64,000 nucleotides of DNA from Metallyticus violacea (GCA_030762175.1 CM060831.1:75927001-75991000), one strand, 5' to 3'; positions 1 to 10,655 are shown, counted from the stretch's first letter. Made by a program: numbers and translations. The notes: generated by a model from the sequence alone, not told the origin.

Positions 1-839
1 CCAATGTGGGCGCAGATGTAGCTGTTCTGTTATACTAAAGAAACTGCGTGGAAGGTTCAGAATTCTGTGGGAAATCATAGTACACTGTTGAACCTCATAC
101 AAAAGATATTTATTCAGTTTTGCACTTCTGAAACTTCTTGATTTTAGGCCTCATCTTTGCTGCATTTCGACTATGAATATCTAGGCCTACATTGTAACTG
201 AATTGGTTTGTTATTCCTTTTGGTACCTGCTCAAGTACTGCGTCTCTGTTGACTTGACCTGTGGTTTGACCGTGTTTCCAGTGAACTGACTTTCCCTTTC
301 CCCTTCACTCTCCTTCAGTGTCTGCCTGAGATTCTTCTGTTATGCTCTGTCTGATGAATTGTTATCCTAAAACAACGAACATATTATTAGTAAGTCTTTA
401 ATGCACTTTAAATTGTGTCCTTTTTAGGTGGATATGTTGAAAAATGAATTCGGTAAATCTTGGGCTAAACTCTATATAATCATATATAGACTATATACAA
501 TATAATTTTGTACATTTAATTAAATTAATACTATTGTTTCGGGTTCCTGCAAGCTCAGAAGAGTGGAGAGGAATTACAAATCATTATATGCAGTTTGGAA
601 CTTTCCAATGCGTATTGGCAGTAGATGTAAAGCGTATAGAAATATAATCGCCAATGTATAGTGGGATGAATTTTATAACTATAAATGCCCCTAGGCATTT
701 AGTATTGTTATATTTTCATTAATTGATGTCTTTGCTGGAGGCCAAGGTAGCATATCAGATTGAGTGTTCAAGATTTGCAATTATTAAACGTGCCATCAAT
801 GTCACCTCTTCTTGGAAGAGACAAGCCTGCACCTTATTT
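1..839. other. AT-rich stretch without recognisable gene
   Basis: I see no coding similarity, RNA gene or repeat in this stretch. The short frames here lack recognisable motifs. Composition is typical AT-rich intergenic or repeat-derived DNA up to the abrupt rise in GC at about 840. Confidence 0.5.
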
Positions 840-1388
840 CCCGTAGGTAGGGGGGACGCGGCTTCGGTCGTTGCTCTTCAGATGCTCCAGGGGCGGGCTC
901 TGCGGACCCTGAGTACCCGTGGTACCTCTGACATACTAGAGGGAGCCGGGCCGAACTTGATTCTAGCCCCCCCCCCCCCCGGAAGGGAGTTGTCCGAATT
1001 GGGTTAGACTCGGCTTGGCAGTGGACCCGTTACTCACGGGGAATTGAGGACCTACGATGGCGGCGTGTCCCAGGGGAGTGCCTAAGGCGTGTACCCTGGG
1101 GGCCGGTGCGCCGGAATCGCCGTTGTTGGTAGGGAGGGTGGTGGCTACCTTAATGCTGGGGTGATTCACCTCTTAAATACGAGTAGGTCTAAGCTAGTAT
1201 GACCTATCCACCAGTGAGAATCTGGAAGCTAAGGGAACTTAGCGCGCCTAGGCGACGCAATCGCCTGCAGCCGAAAGGCGGGTCGGTGTAGGAAACAAGG
1301 TACCGTCCTAATGCAAAAGACCACCGGGTAGCACAGACCTCTGTGTTATACCCCTGGACCTAGGGCTTAGTAAACCCGACACAACCTG
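840..1388. other. GC-rich island, possible inserted element end
   Basis: Composition changes sharply from AT-rich to GC-rich, with a run of about 14 C near 967-980, several short GC hairpin-like stretches and no convincing reading frame. The island stops at about 1388, exactly where recognisable Harbinger transposase sequence begins in the middle of the protein. It therefore looks like a separate element that cuts off the transposase N-terminus. GC-rich 5' leaders of non-LTR retrotransposons can look like this, but I cannot identify the family. A decayed CpG-island promoter is the alternative. Confidence 0.4.
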
Positions 1389-1885
1389 TCCTTTTGGCGG
1401 ATGATGCTTTTCCCTTGTCAAGAAATACAATGAAACCATATCCAGGATACCAAGAACGTGGGCTCAAGACAAAGGATATTTAACTATCGTATTACTAGGG
1501 TGCTAAGAGTTCTGGAAAATATATTCAGGATATTGGCATCTGTTTCACGGGTTCTTTGTAAACCTTACTACTAGGGCCGGAACAAGCTTAGATATTTGTT
1601 CAGATCGATATGTTACTGCACAATTATTTACGTAGAAATGAAAAATCTGAGCTAAATTACACACCAGTAGAATTTTTTGATATGGGAGATTTAGACAGTG
1701 GTACAGCAGTTGAAGGGTCATGGAGAAACGATCTATGTGAGTACTTGCCACCTCTCAGACGTGCGCCAGGAAAACCATCAGAAGAAGCAAAAGAAATAAA
1801 GGACGAATTCAGTAAATATGCAATATCATATGTGAACAATGCCCTGGCAATAACACTATGCCTAAATATTATTGTTCAATTTTAA
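1389..1885 (+). pseudogene. PIF/Harbinger (HARBI1-like) transposase, C-terminal remnant
   Basis: Translation in shifted frames gives the C-terminal half of a HARBI1-type DDE transposase. At 1400-1485 the peptide LADDAFPLSRNTMKPYPGYQ carries the second catalytic Asp context. At 1475-1555 a second frame gives IFNYRITRVLRVLENIFRIL, with the Glu that normally completes the DDE triad. From about 1610 the frame continues with LLHNYLRR, a G-x-WR motif and an A-x-x-IKDEF-x-x-Y block, the usual family tail. A frameshift near 1483, a stop near 1569 and loss of the N-terminal half against the GC-rich island show that it is dead. The tail extends past the usual end to a stop at 1885. Confidence 0.8.
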
Positions 1886-2058
1886 TTTTGTTGTAGTTTA
1901 TAGAAAGAAGCAATAAGTACAATAAATAAATAAATAAATATGAACTTAGTTGTAATTCCATATCTATTTGTGTCTTTCCTGGCTTTATTTTTGTCGAAAG
2001 CTCATTGCATTATAGATAAATCACTTCGCCACAAATACATTACCAGAACTATATTTTT

Positions 2059-2253
2059 TCACTTTATTATTTTGTCTTTATCACGCTGGTATTGAGATAT
2101 TAAATTATTATACGTGGTGTTAAAAATGACCTCTATTTCTTTGTATGAGTCCACTTTTCTAATTAGAATTTTGTAATTGCTGTCTTTTGCATTATACCAA
2201 TTTGGATATTCGCGTAAAACATGAATAAATTCAGAACTTCTTACATAGCCCAA
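2059..2253 (-). pseudogene. MADF-domain accessory protein of the Harbinger element (fragment)
   Basis: The minus-strand peptide contains FIHVLREYPNWYNAKDSNYK followed by SYKEIEVIF. This is the core of a MADF DNA-binding domain: an aliphatic-x3-YP motif, a W or LYN block, then Y-K...Y-x-EI. PIF/Harbinger elements often encode a Myb/SANT or MADF-type DNA-binding protein beside the transposase. Here it lies convergent to the transposase remnant, with their 3' ends about 175 bp apart. Only one helix-rich domain remains and the rest of the protein is missing, so I treat it as a pseudogene fragment. A free-standing host MADF exon is less likely given the neighbour. Confidence 0.6.
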
Positions 2254-3531
2254 TGTTTGCTTTCTTCGGTCATTTGGCTTCGCGCTGGTCAGTACTTACA
2301 ACAACCTATTCCTCTATACAGACAGTTTGTACACTTTGCAAAACCTGTTGTCGTTTTCCGTTTGAATCGCGATTCTCAAAACAAAACACAAACAGCTTCC
2401 GACAACTGCAGTAGAAGGCGTAGTGAACTACTGCGATGGCGACAACAAACAAATTGACTTCTGTTTTTTTTTTTTTTTTGTTTGTTTTTTGTTTTTTACA
2501 TTTGTGTGTTTGGTGGAAACAAATTTAACTTATACAAAACAGTTACCAACAACTCAACTTTTCAATATGTTTTGTAAATGTTGCACTTATGTTGCGAAAG
2601 ATATGCGTTTAAGTTTTGTATGTTTGGTAACTAGGCTAACCCACGACTGTGTGAAGAAAAATCATATTTCATAACTATATCACGATAATAGGAAAGATGT
2701 AGATAGAGTGTAAGGAATGTGGATAAGAAATGTTAGTAAGTAAGAACTAAGAATGATTACAGATTTTAATGAACTACAACGCAGTAATTTCAGAGATTGT
2801 AGAGGGACCTTGAACAAGCAATTTGAGATAAGGAAACCACAGTCTTCTGACCAAAATTTAAAGTTAAGGCATTTAATAGTGTTCTTATATTATCGAATCA
2901 AAATCTGTATTGATGTCAATTAATCACGCAAAAAAGATATTAATTCTTTCATTTAGGTTTAATATTTTGGAAAAGAAATCGTATTTTACCACGTTTTATT
3001 TATCATTACCCTCGCTACATTTAAACACTGACTAATAATATGTTAATATACTAAAGGACAGAAATAGTGAAACACATCTTCTTGTCAGTATGATACTGAG
3101 TAAGGTAAAATGGGATCATTGTCTCGTGGATAAAGTACAGTTTTACTTTTATATCTTATGTATCTGTAAGCTTATTTCATTATACAATAAAAAATACACT
3201 CTGCAGGACCCAAACCGACTATCTTTCAAACCACAGTATCGCCTTATTCATTAGGTCACAGTCCGATGGATAACTCTCTCTAGACTACGCTACATGGTAA
3301 ATCAGTTAACAGTTTTTCAGTGCCTTATGTTATATGATTAGTTCAAGATTTCAAGGATTTTATTGCACTAAATCGCTATTGAAAATCAGAAGCAGATTTG
3401 AAGACATCTATGGCAACTTTTGTCTCATTGTACTTTATTTATTGGCATCTAATTTTAACTTCTTTATCATGTAAATTTGCTATTTTTTCTTGAACCATAA
3501 TTTCCGTATCTCAAATTACATGTCTAAAGAT
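2254..3531. other. AT-rich stretch, no gene seen
   Basis: This may include the far end of the Harbinger element, but I found no convincing terminal inverted repeat. It holds a T-run at about 2464-2479 and otherwise featureless AT-rich sequence. Confidence 0.4.
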
Positions 3532-3780
3532 TTGCCTTCTAGACCCAAGATAGCGGGTTCAATCTCGGCCAGGGTCGATGGATTATTTTCAGGAGTAAAA
3601 ATCCTAAGTATGGCTTCCTACGTAAAGGAAATATAGCCGTGGGTCCCGTGTCGTAGATTTAAGGCACGGGAAAAAAAAAAAAGAAACCTCGAGTCTCCGA
3701 GCAAAATTTGTCGGCCGTTTCACGCCCTTAATTGAATGCGACGCTAATGACCTGCGATGTTGGATAGTATCCTCACATCT
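3532..3780 (+). repeat. SINE family 1 copy (5'-truncated)
   Basis: The copy starts inside the tRNA-like head (…ACCCAAGATAGCGGGTTC, a degraded B box) and continues into the family body: GTAAAAATCCTAAGTATGGC, CCGTGGGTCCCGTGTCGTA and TTTGTCGGCCGTTTCACGCC. It is more diverged than other copies, has an internal A-run at about 3670-3682, and has lost its A box and the start of the head. Confidence 0.85.
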
Positions 3781-4905
3781 CAATATAATCTCTGATATTA
3801 CTGCGGTATAGTTCATTAACAGTCGGTATATTGGATGAAAGAATGGAGGATATTTTTATAATTTAGAATGGACGTTGAAAGCTCAATAAATACTGATAAT
3901 CGCGAAACGTGACATATCCGGCTCCCGTGAACACTGAAGCAACATATAGGATGGTATATTTATTTTGTAATACGAGTGTATGAAATTTAAAGGAAAATAC
4001 AAATTCTGTTTCATGATATGTATATAATGTTTTTCTGTTATTGCTGTTTCGAATGTTAGTCAACTTTATTTTATCTGCAAAATTATGTTTATTTGTCACA
4101 GCGTATATTTGAATGACACTCTATTGTCATATTTATTTAATATCTAGAGTATATATGCTTTTAGTACCTGCATTAATTAATTTGTGTATCTGCTTTACTT
4201 GTTTTGCTTTTTTTGGTTAAATATTTGATTCATCATATGATAGCTTGATTTTTATTTTTCAAAGGCATTAAGGTAAAATAATTCTCAATTTTTTGTTTTT
4301 TGTAATCAATAACAACGAAATTAAAAACCGGTAGTGTTTTGTCAGTTCAGCTGTTTACTCGTATTGTCTACTAAATCAACTTTGCATTGTAACTTTCTTT
4401 TAAGTTTGTGAAAAAGAGTTTGAGCAGTTTTACATTTAGAGTATTCAAACTTCAAATAAATTTTACTGAAAAAGATACTTAATTTTAGATCTGCTTTTTT
4501 TATTTATTGTTGTTATATTGCTTTACCACTACTGTTTATGGCATTTGATCTGCACTGATTTTAAATTCAGTTATTATTAAAGTTAAAATAATTTTAGAGT
4601 TATAATAATCCATTTAATAAACAACATATAATTTCTTTCAAATTACAATGTTGTCTTATATACTTGCAGGTAAAACGCATCCCATTATTTTACGCATAGT
4701 AATTTGGAGACGAAGGAATATTTACATAATAAATTTTGTTTCTATTTCATTGTAGGGATAGAGTAGATAAGTTACATATTAAAATCACCATAAAGAATCA
4801 AAGTGCATGAAATACCAGTGTATTCCTAGACATCTCCTTTGATATTATGTACATTTAATTTTGCCAGATATAGTTTTTGTAGACGTTTTTATTCGTTTCC
4901 TTATA
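3781..4905. other. AT-rich stretch, no gene seen
   Basis: No coding similarity or structured repeat is recognised. Short frames here lack motifs. Confidence 0.4.
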
Positions 4906-5149
4906 CCGGGTGTTTGCTTACTGATGAAACAAACTTTCAGGAATAAGGATGAAGAGGGATAAAGTTATCAATTTACAGTAGGAAACTCCACTTCATAAAA
5001 TCCTCAGTCGCAAGTTATATGCCAAAGTTGTTTTGGGATACCTATGAACGGAGTAAAAAAATAATTTAAAAAATCATAAGATTCTTTGTATATAATCTTC
5101 TGATGATATCTGCACTTACTTTCACACACTGCAAAAACATTTACAATTG

Positions 5150-5527
5150 TTCAAAATGCCGTTCCCCAGCTTCAGTGCAGACATGGAAATTTCGCAGTAA
5201 GTTCGTCTTATCCGATCCAACAACCCTGGAGTCATTCTAATGTCTCAAGCAGCTAGGATTCTTGCCAAGAGTGCCTCTTCAATCTCTACAGGTTTCACTT
5301 AGGCAAGACATTTCACATGGCTGTACAAGAAAAAAGTGAGCTCAGGTCAGGTGAACAAGCGGGAAACAAAACAGGAATTCCTCTTTCTATCCGCATTTCA
5401 AGGAAACGCCTGATTAAGGATCAAAAGCACCACTTGAAAAAGGAGCTGTGCTGAATTCATATGTCTTGATGAACAATTGCAATATGTTCCAATCGAATTT
5501 AAAACTCAAGCCATCTGCAGGTATTAA
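5150..5527 (-). pseudogene. Mariner/IS630-like transposase, C-terminal fragment
   Basis: Reading the minus strand from about 5500 gives LEHIAIVHQDI-(stop)-IQH, matching the family's LEDIPL...WFQHDGAP region. LNQAFP follows, then RGIPVLFPACSPDL, equivalent to the conserved W-P-P-R-S-P-D-L block just before the last catalytic Asp. LTFFLYSHVKCLA and PVEIEEALLARI then lead to a degenerate end of the usual G-G-x-H-F-E-x-L type. At least two frameshifts and two stops break it. The fragment ends at a TTAA at 5524-5527, where the piggyBac sequence starts. Confidence 0.7.
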
Positions 5528-7490
5528 CCCATTCGAGTCCTGTGACGAGCTGTACTCGCATATGGTAGTAATGACATATAAATCACATGACGAGCACAGC
5601 TTGCAAGTGTGCCCCTGGCCAATGGAACTACACATACTTGCATTTCTAAGTCACAAGTGGCATTCAAAAGAAATGAAAACGGAACTAAATACACACATTC
5701 TTCGAAGTCTAAATAGTTTGCCTCATCAGCTGTTAATGTTCGATAAAGTTACTTCTTTTAGTGCAAGTATAGCTAATCTCAACAGCCATAATGGCAAGGC
5801 AAACGATGAAATGTGATGACAAAAAGGATTTGAAAAAGTTTATTAAAATTGTTATAAATAGTGACAGCAAACTTGGCGAATTTTCTGATTTTGAAACAGA
5901 AAACAAAGATTTAATTAGCGCTGCTGTCAACGAATCTAACTCTAAATGTAGTTCAGAAATTGATGATGATGTCAATTCCGCCTCCAGGGCCTTCAAATAC
6001 GCTCGCGTTGTGACTCATAAGAAAGTGGTAGGAATTCAACAAAAAGTGATAATAATGCCTTTGTGTGTCATCACAGTAATTACCTTGAAGTCTGTAAAAG
6101 CACTAAAAATTATGTATAAAGTCATTTTTTTAATTTATGGAACCTCTGCTTGAAAATATATGTGCAGAAACAAATGTTTATGCTACAAAGCAAATGAAAA
6201 ATGAAGAAAGAAACCGAAAGATGATAAATGATTACATAACACACCAGATAAGGTTAGAGCATACATTCTGGTATTTGGAGGTACAATAGGCAAAGAGAGG
6301 TTTAAACTTATTTCAAGTTTGGTGCAATTCACAGACGACAGAAATGAAGATAAAAATGATGGGCTAAAATGTTTGGCCTATCATTGAGCATCTTTCTGCA
6401 AAATTTTCAGAGTTATATCTTCCTATAAAAATCTTAGCTCTGGATGAAAGCCTAATGAAATTCAAGAGGTCGCATTTCATACGTGTAATGCAATAGACCC
6501 AAACGTACAAGATTTGGCATAATTTTTTGCAAAATTTGTTAATCTCTCTGGATATTGCTTTTACTTAAAAATGTATGTGGGTGAAAATGTAACAGATCCT
6601 AGTCTTCCAGCAAGTACAAATGTTATATCAAACACGTCTGGAACATTGTCAGAACTTGCCACGCCTGCTTCTGATTAATTCGTCTCCAGATATCTTTAAA
6701 AGACCAATGGACAGAAAAACTAACGCGGTTGGTACCGTGAGAACAAATAGCAAGGATAATGCCGCATGACATCATTCATAATAAACTGAAACGTGGCGAA
6801 AATGAATCATGGTCTGCAAGGAATGTGCTGATTTAGGGGGAAGAATAACAAAGATGTTTATTTCTCTTCGACGGAACACGAAGCTGCTGACATTACAGCA
6901 ACAGGCAAGCTGAGAAAAAGGAAAGGGCAAAAACCCATGAAGGCGGTAAAGAAACCAAAGCGTGTCCTTGAGTACCAGCAGAATGGGAGGTGTGGATTTA
7001 CAAGATCAGGTGACAGCTTTGTTTCCTATAATGTGACACACAGTTAAAGGTTACAGGAAACCTGCTAGACATGTGCGTATTCAACTGTTTCATTGCGTTT
7101 CCCAAGATGACTTGTAACAAAAAGAAACTGCATCGCTCAATAGCTGCTTCAAAATGTAACACCGGGTCGAACTGCGAATCTCCCTTTGAGACTGCAAGCT
7201 AAAATAAGGCCCACTTTCTAATCACATTCCACCCACAGGAGGGGAAGTGACAAAAATGGGTTGTATGCTACAGTAAGGGGGAAAGAAGCAAAAGTGGTTG
7301 GCAATGCAAAAAATGTTTGGAGAACTGTTTTGAGATTTACCATACCAAACAACCATATTAGGCCATCAAAATTGACGAGTCAACCCTTCCAGTATCATAC
7401 ATGCAATATTTAAAGAAACAAATTATTTTGGTTCATTTTATATGCAATTTTAAACATTAAAACACACTCACTCAGCTGTACAAAGATTTA
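5528..7490 (+). mobile_element. piggyBac-like element inserted at TTAA
   Basis: The left end reads TTAA followed by CCCATTCGAGTCC, which has the expected form of a piggyBac terminus: TTAA target, then CCC. The transposase lies on the same strand. The right boundary is uncertain. TTAA occurs at 7488-7491 and again at 7492-7495, but I do not see a clear complementary copy of the left terminus, so the right end is probably decayed or deleted. Mariner-like sequence appears on both sides, which supports insertion into that element. Confidence 0.65.
5791..7361 (+). pseudogene. piggyBac transposase, decayed
   Basis: The acidic N-terminal region (about 5791-6010) is followed by family motifs spread over frames. 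RERFKLISSLVQFTDDRNED sits near 6293, and KILALDESLMKFKR near 6430 contains the first catalytic Asp. KRTRFGIIFCK and SGYCFYLKMYVGENVTDP come next. TNAVGTVR lies near 6720 and KLKRGENESW near 6788. MGGVDLQDQVTALFPIM near 6985 contains the last catalytic Asp. The C-terminal cysteine-rich domain at 7263-7358 is the best preserved part, with WQCKKCLENCFEIYHTK. Many stops and frameshifts, for example in the KR-T-R-F-G block and after FPIM, show that it cannot make a working enzyme. Length is close to that of a whole piggyBac transposase. Confidence 0.85.
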
Positions 7491-7608
7491 ATTAAGATTT
7501 CCGAAGTAGCAATGAGGGTAATGGAGTTTCTTTGCCAACCCCATGATGTCATCTACATATTTTTCTGCCTACTGTTATACTCTTGTTATATCTCCTACAA
7601 CCTAAGAA

Positions 7609-7907
7609 GTCGGTCCTGGTGGTGTAGTGGTTACCATACTTGCTTCCTATACCCAAAACGCGGGTTCGAACCCGGCCAGGACCGATGGATTTTTTCGGGC
7701 GTAAAAATCCTAAGTATCGCTTCCTTCGGAAGGGAAGTAAAGCCGTGGGTCCCGTGTCGTACATTTGCGGCACGATAAAAAACCTCAAGCCTGAAAGAGA
7801 GGCCTCTGAGCAAAATTTGTCGGCCGTTTCACGCCCCGAGTTGAATGGGACGCTGATGACCTGTGATGTTAAAGAGCGTCCTTAAATAAATCAATCAAAA
7901 AAAAAAA
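7609..7907 (+). repeat. SINE family 1 copy, full length with TSD
   Basis: The tRNA-like head has an A-box region (GGTGTAGTGGTTACC) and B box (GGTTCGAACCC), closed by GGTCCTGG and CCAGGACC arms. It is followed by the family body and an A-rich tail. Flanking duplications ACAACCTAAGAA (7597-7608) and ACAGCCTAAGAA (7908-7919) match at 11 of 12 bases. The head resembles Glu/Val/Gly-type tRNAs in its D-arm. It inserted into the right part of the mariner composite. Confidence 0.9.
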
Positions 7908-8049
7908 ACAGCCTAAGAAAAAATCCTTTGGCTTATAACTTGCGACTGAGGCGTTTCGGATCGAAGTTTCCTATCTCAAATGTTCATTTCTCCATCATCC
8001 CTGAATGTTTTTATCCGGTATGCAAGTGTATAGCTGCAAACGCCTATAT

Positions 8050-8262
8050 ATAATTGTATTTTTCGAAAATTAGTTTTTAACCTAATTCTTATACTTCTTG
8101 TATGAGCATTGAGTAAATGACGCCATACTCTTCAGAATTAATAATGTAGTTTAAAATAAAGTTTAAAATGTAACTTTAGTTCCAAAACTCACCACACGTT
8201 TCTGTAGGTTATTTCCAAAATCCGAAATCTGCATTCATTTCCAAAATCCGACAATTTTAATA
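8050..8262 (+). repeat. Direct repeat, copy 1 (unfilled for the mariner)
   Basis: Sequence here resembles 8620-9775 once the mariner at 8656-9675 is removed. Shared segments are CCTAATTC-TATA-TTCTTGTATGA and, further right, TGCATTCATTTCCAAAATCC followed by GACAATTT. This copy has no insertion at the equivalent TA. Confidence 0.6.
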
Positions 8263-8329
8263 TTTGCTCTGATGCAAAGCATTATATTAGATAATTTACA
8301 AATTTTTCATTACTATTGCTTCAGAAAGT

Positions 8330-8610
8330 GTTGGCAATGTATTTTCTGGGTAGATTTGGTATCACTCGTTGGCTATTCGACTCTTTAGAGTCAATTTTAA
8401 AATTGAAAACGCACTTCCAGTTGTTACAGACATACCAATACATAAAAAAGGACAGAACTTAAGACACAAAAAGTAGAGTAAATAATTACTATTCTCGTCA
8501 CTTCTTTTTCTTCTTCCTCACTTTCCTCACGTAATAGGACTTATGAAAGTTTAGGTATATATAAACATTTCTCCTGGATAAATTCCTTTTTACAGTTATG
8601 TAAAACCTGC
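8330..8610 (+). repeat. Unnamed repeat family R1, copy 1
   Basis: This shares landmarks with 18085-18235 plus 19175-19285: CGTTGGCTATTCGACTC, ACGCACTTCCAG, then CTTATGAAAGTTTA, TATAAACATTTCTC and GGATAAATTCCTTTTTA. The order and strand are the same, so it is a dispersed repeat. No coding content was recognised. Confidence 0.6.
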
Positions 8611-8655
8611 ACATTACTTTATTTTTCGCAAATTACTTTTTGCCTAATTCATATA

Positions 8656-9675
8656 CCGTGAGTTCCATTTATAGCCGGTCCATAGATCGCGTATATGGGT
8701 AGTTCGTACTGCAATGACCTCGGTATAATTTCAGTAGCGCATTAGGAGTGAATGACCCGCTCAAGTCTACGTTTATCAGCTGTGTTAGCATTTGCTGCTT
8801 CTGTTTTCGAGCTGTAAAGACTAGAGTTTGTTCATTATGTATCCCAAAAGTGAAAGTTTATTCAAGACGTCTGTATTGTGCATGAATTACATTAGATTAT
8901 TCTAATTAGTCCACTGAAATACCTACCGGAAAAGTCACGTTTGAACAAAGAATTTTTATGTACAATACATACGTAAAAATCGAATCATGTAGATATTATA
9001 TAGACAATTTTAGGAGAAATTTCCTGGTAAGTTGAGAAATTGTTAGATGTCCGGTTAGTAAGTTTAAGATAACTGGATCGCTAAATGCTAAACCTAAGAA
9101 GCGAAAAAAAAATTTTCTAACGGAGGAAAAAATTGACGAAATCGGTGCATCTTTCGAACGCTCTCCAAAGAAGTCTCTAAGTCGTGTTGCACAGAAAGGG
9201 GGTGTTTCAAAAAACTCTGTTCATACAGCTGCTAAACTTTTAAAAATGAAACTCTAAAGTGACCACAGTTAATGAATTACAACCTCGTGACGAAGAAAAA
9301 CGAGTAAATTTCTGTAACTGGATTTTACAAAATGGTACTGTTGACCCTCATTTAATAATTTTCTCAGATGAGGCATGTTTCATTTAAATAGGTACAATCC
9401 CCACACCATATACACGAACTTAAGGACAATATAAGGACAGGAATTATGAACAATGCGCAAGACGAACTTATGCGCGTGAATGGGAATTTCATCCGAAGAT
9501 GCCATGAATGTCTGAATGCAGATGGACATCACTTTCAACACTACAAGGTCAGTTGTGAGTATAGTGCAATTTACTATCATGTATGGGTAAGTAATGTGGT
9601 AGTTTTAAAACGGAAAACCCCAGGGTTAATAGACAGTGCATGGATTCGCGGCCCGGCAATATAAGGAACGCTCTG
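8656..9675 (+). mobile_element. Mariner-type element, internally deleted, TA duplicated
   Basis: The terminal inverted repeats are CCGTGAGTTCCATTTATAGC (left) and CAGAGCGTTCCTTATATTGC (right, complement). TA occurs outside both ends at 8654-8655 and 9676-9677. Between them lies a transposase pseudogene with a large internal deletion. The element interrupts one copy of a direct repeat whose other copy (near 8086-8100) shows the empty site. Confidence 0.75.
8938..9556 (+). pseudogene. Mariner-like transposase, internally deleted
   Basis: The N-terminal helix-turn-helix part reads FEQRIFMYNTYVKIES, then SKFKITGSLNAKPKKRK. A second HTH follows: LTEEKIDEIGASFERSPKKS, SLSRVAQKGGVSKNSVH. The frame resumes with VNELQPRDEEKRVNFCNWIL and IIFSDEACFI, the first catalytic Asp-Glu context. 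The central DDE region is missing. Sequence then jumps to the C-terminal NNAQDELMRVNGNFIRRC and CLNADGHHFQHY, the usual family end. Stops and frameshifts are present. This family is widespread in arthropods, with DUF4817-type N-terminal HTH domains. Confidence 0.8.
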
Positions 9676-9839
9676 TATTTCTTGTATGAAAATGCAATAA
9701 ACGAAATGATACTCTCCAAAACCGGATATTGCAGTTTTAAATCGGAACTTTGCATTCATTTCCAAAATCCGACAATTTAAATAATGGATCTGCACAATTT
9801 GTCCAAAATGCAACATTCTTTTTATTCTAAAAACGGAAT

Positions 9840-10655
9840 AATCCTGAAGAACAAATTAACATTATGAAAAAGTTAAGAGTACAAGAATTAAGAGCGGAAG
9901 TGTTTTATGATATTCTCAGAATGCGAGAAAATAATGAATTGACCTAAAATTCCAGAAAATGTTACACTCCCAAACTTACGAACTAGGCTCATATTATTCC
10001 TACATTTTTACAATATGTGTGAGATCTTCTGAAAGTCAAACCAAATATAGTACTTTTATATAGACACAAGTGGCTAGAATATTTTCGCCCCAAAGGATAA
10101 ACTGAAACAGTTATCTCGTTTTATCATATGGTCATGTAGATGTGACAAAAACGTATCTGGTGTTCTATGATTGCGGAAGCCAGAATGAAAATAAGTATAG
10201 TGATTAGCATTGTTGAGTCATTCTTTCCTTCCTCCTGATAGGTTTTTTGGAAGGACTTAGAAGGAAATAGAAGTGCTAGAAACCATCGTAAATTCAGAAG
10301 ACTAAAAAAAAATGTTTTTGAAAATTTCGACTTAGGGAATAAACATGGGATTGATTGTACGGTATGTGAATGGAAATAACGACTTTTAATTTACTTTGAA
10401 AATACGGGTCACGCACTTCAAACGTTTGTCTAGCAAAATGATCATATTAAGAGGGTCCTTGTTCAGAGATAGCAGAATTATAAAAGGTATCCAGCTCAGT
10501 TTAAAAGAACAGTCAAAAACATTAATAAAAATACCTCTAGCTCTTAGTGTCACAGTGAACCAGGAAGAACTAAAAGCTATTGAAAAATTATTGAAAAGTC
10601 ACTATGGGGGAGAATGGAAGATAACAAAGAAGTTTATCATTACAATGACGTGACA
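9840..10655 (+). pseudogene. Possible DUF7869-like transposon ORF remnant
   Basis: Near 10157 a frame gives LVFYDCGSQNENKYS, which resembles the conserved D-x-C-x-G-Q-N-K-N motif of DUF7869 proteins, a family of insect repeat-encoded ORFs. Downstream, 10396-10653 stays open for 85 codons with a TLIKIPLALSVTVNQEELKA block and KLLKSHYGGEW. Comparable lysine-rich endings with an L-P-I-x-x-x-K-x-x-D-L-x-x-L-L pattern are known in that family. Stops separate the two parts. The match rests on short motifs from memory, so the assignment is tentative. A non-coding AT-rich stretch is possible for the 5' part. Confidence 0.35.

Larger units (their letters stand above)
4906..8018 (-). mobile_element. 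Mariner/IS630-type element, interrupted by piggyBac and a SINE
   Basis: The two ends form diverged inverted repeats of about 100 bp: CCGGGTGTTTGC at 4906 and, on the other strand, CCGGATAAAAAC from 8018. Shared subterminal blocks include ATAGGAAACT and CTCAGTCGCAAGTTATA, and TA dinucleotides lie outside both ends. Minus-strand translation between the left end and 5527 gives the C-terminal third of a Tc1/mariner-like DDE transposase. Near 7500-7580 a weak N-terminal-like peptide appears. The middle of the transposase is missing and is occupied by a piggyBac element, and a SINE sits at 7609-7907. Boundaries at the terminal repeats are inferred by eye. Confidence 0.65.

Noticed and set aside
7612..7690. 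Functional tRNA gene at the SINE heads
   Set aside because: Heads share tRNA A and B boxes, but each continues into a 200-bp body with poly-A and TSDs, so they are SINEs.
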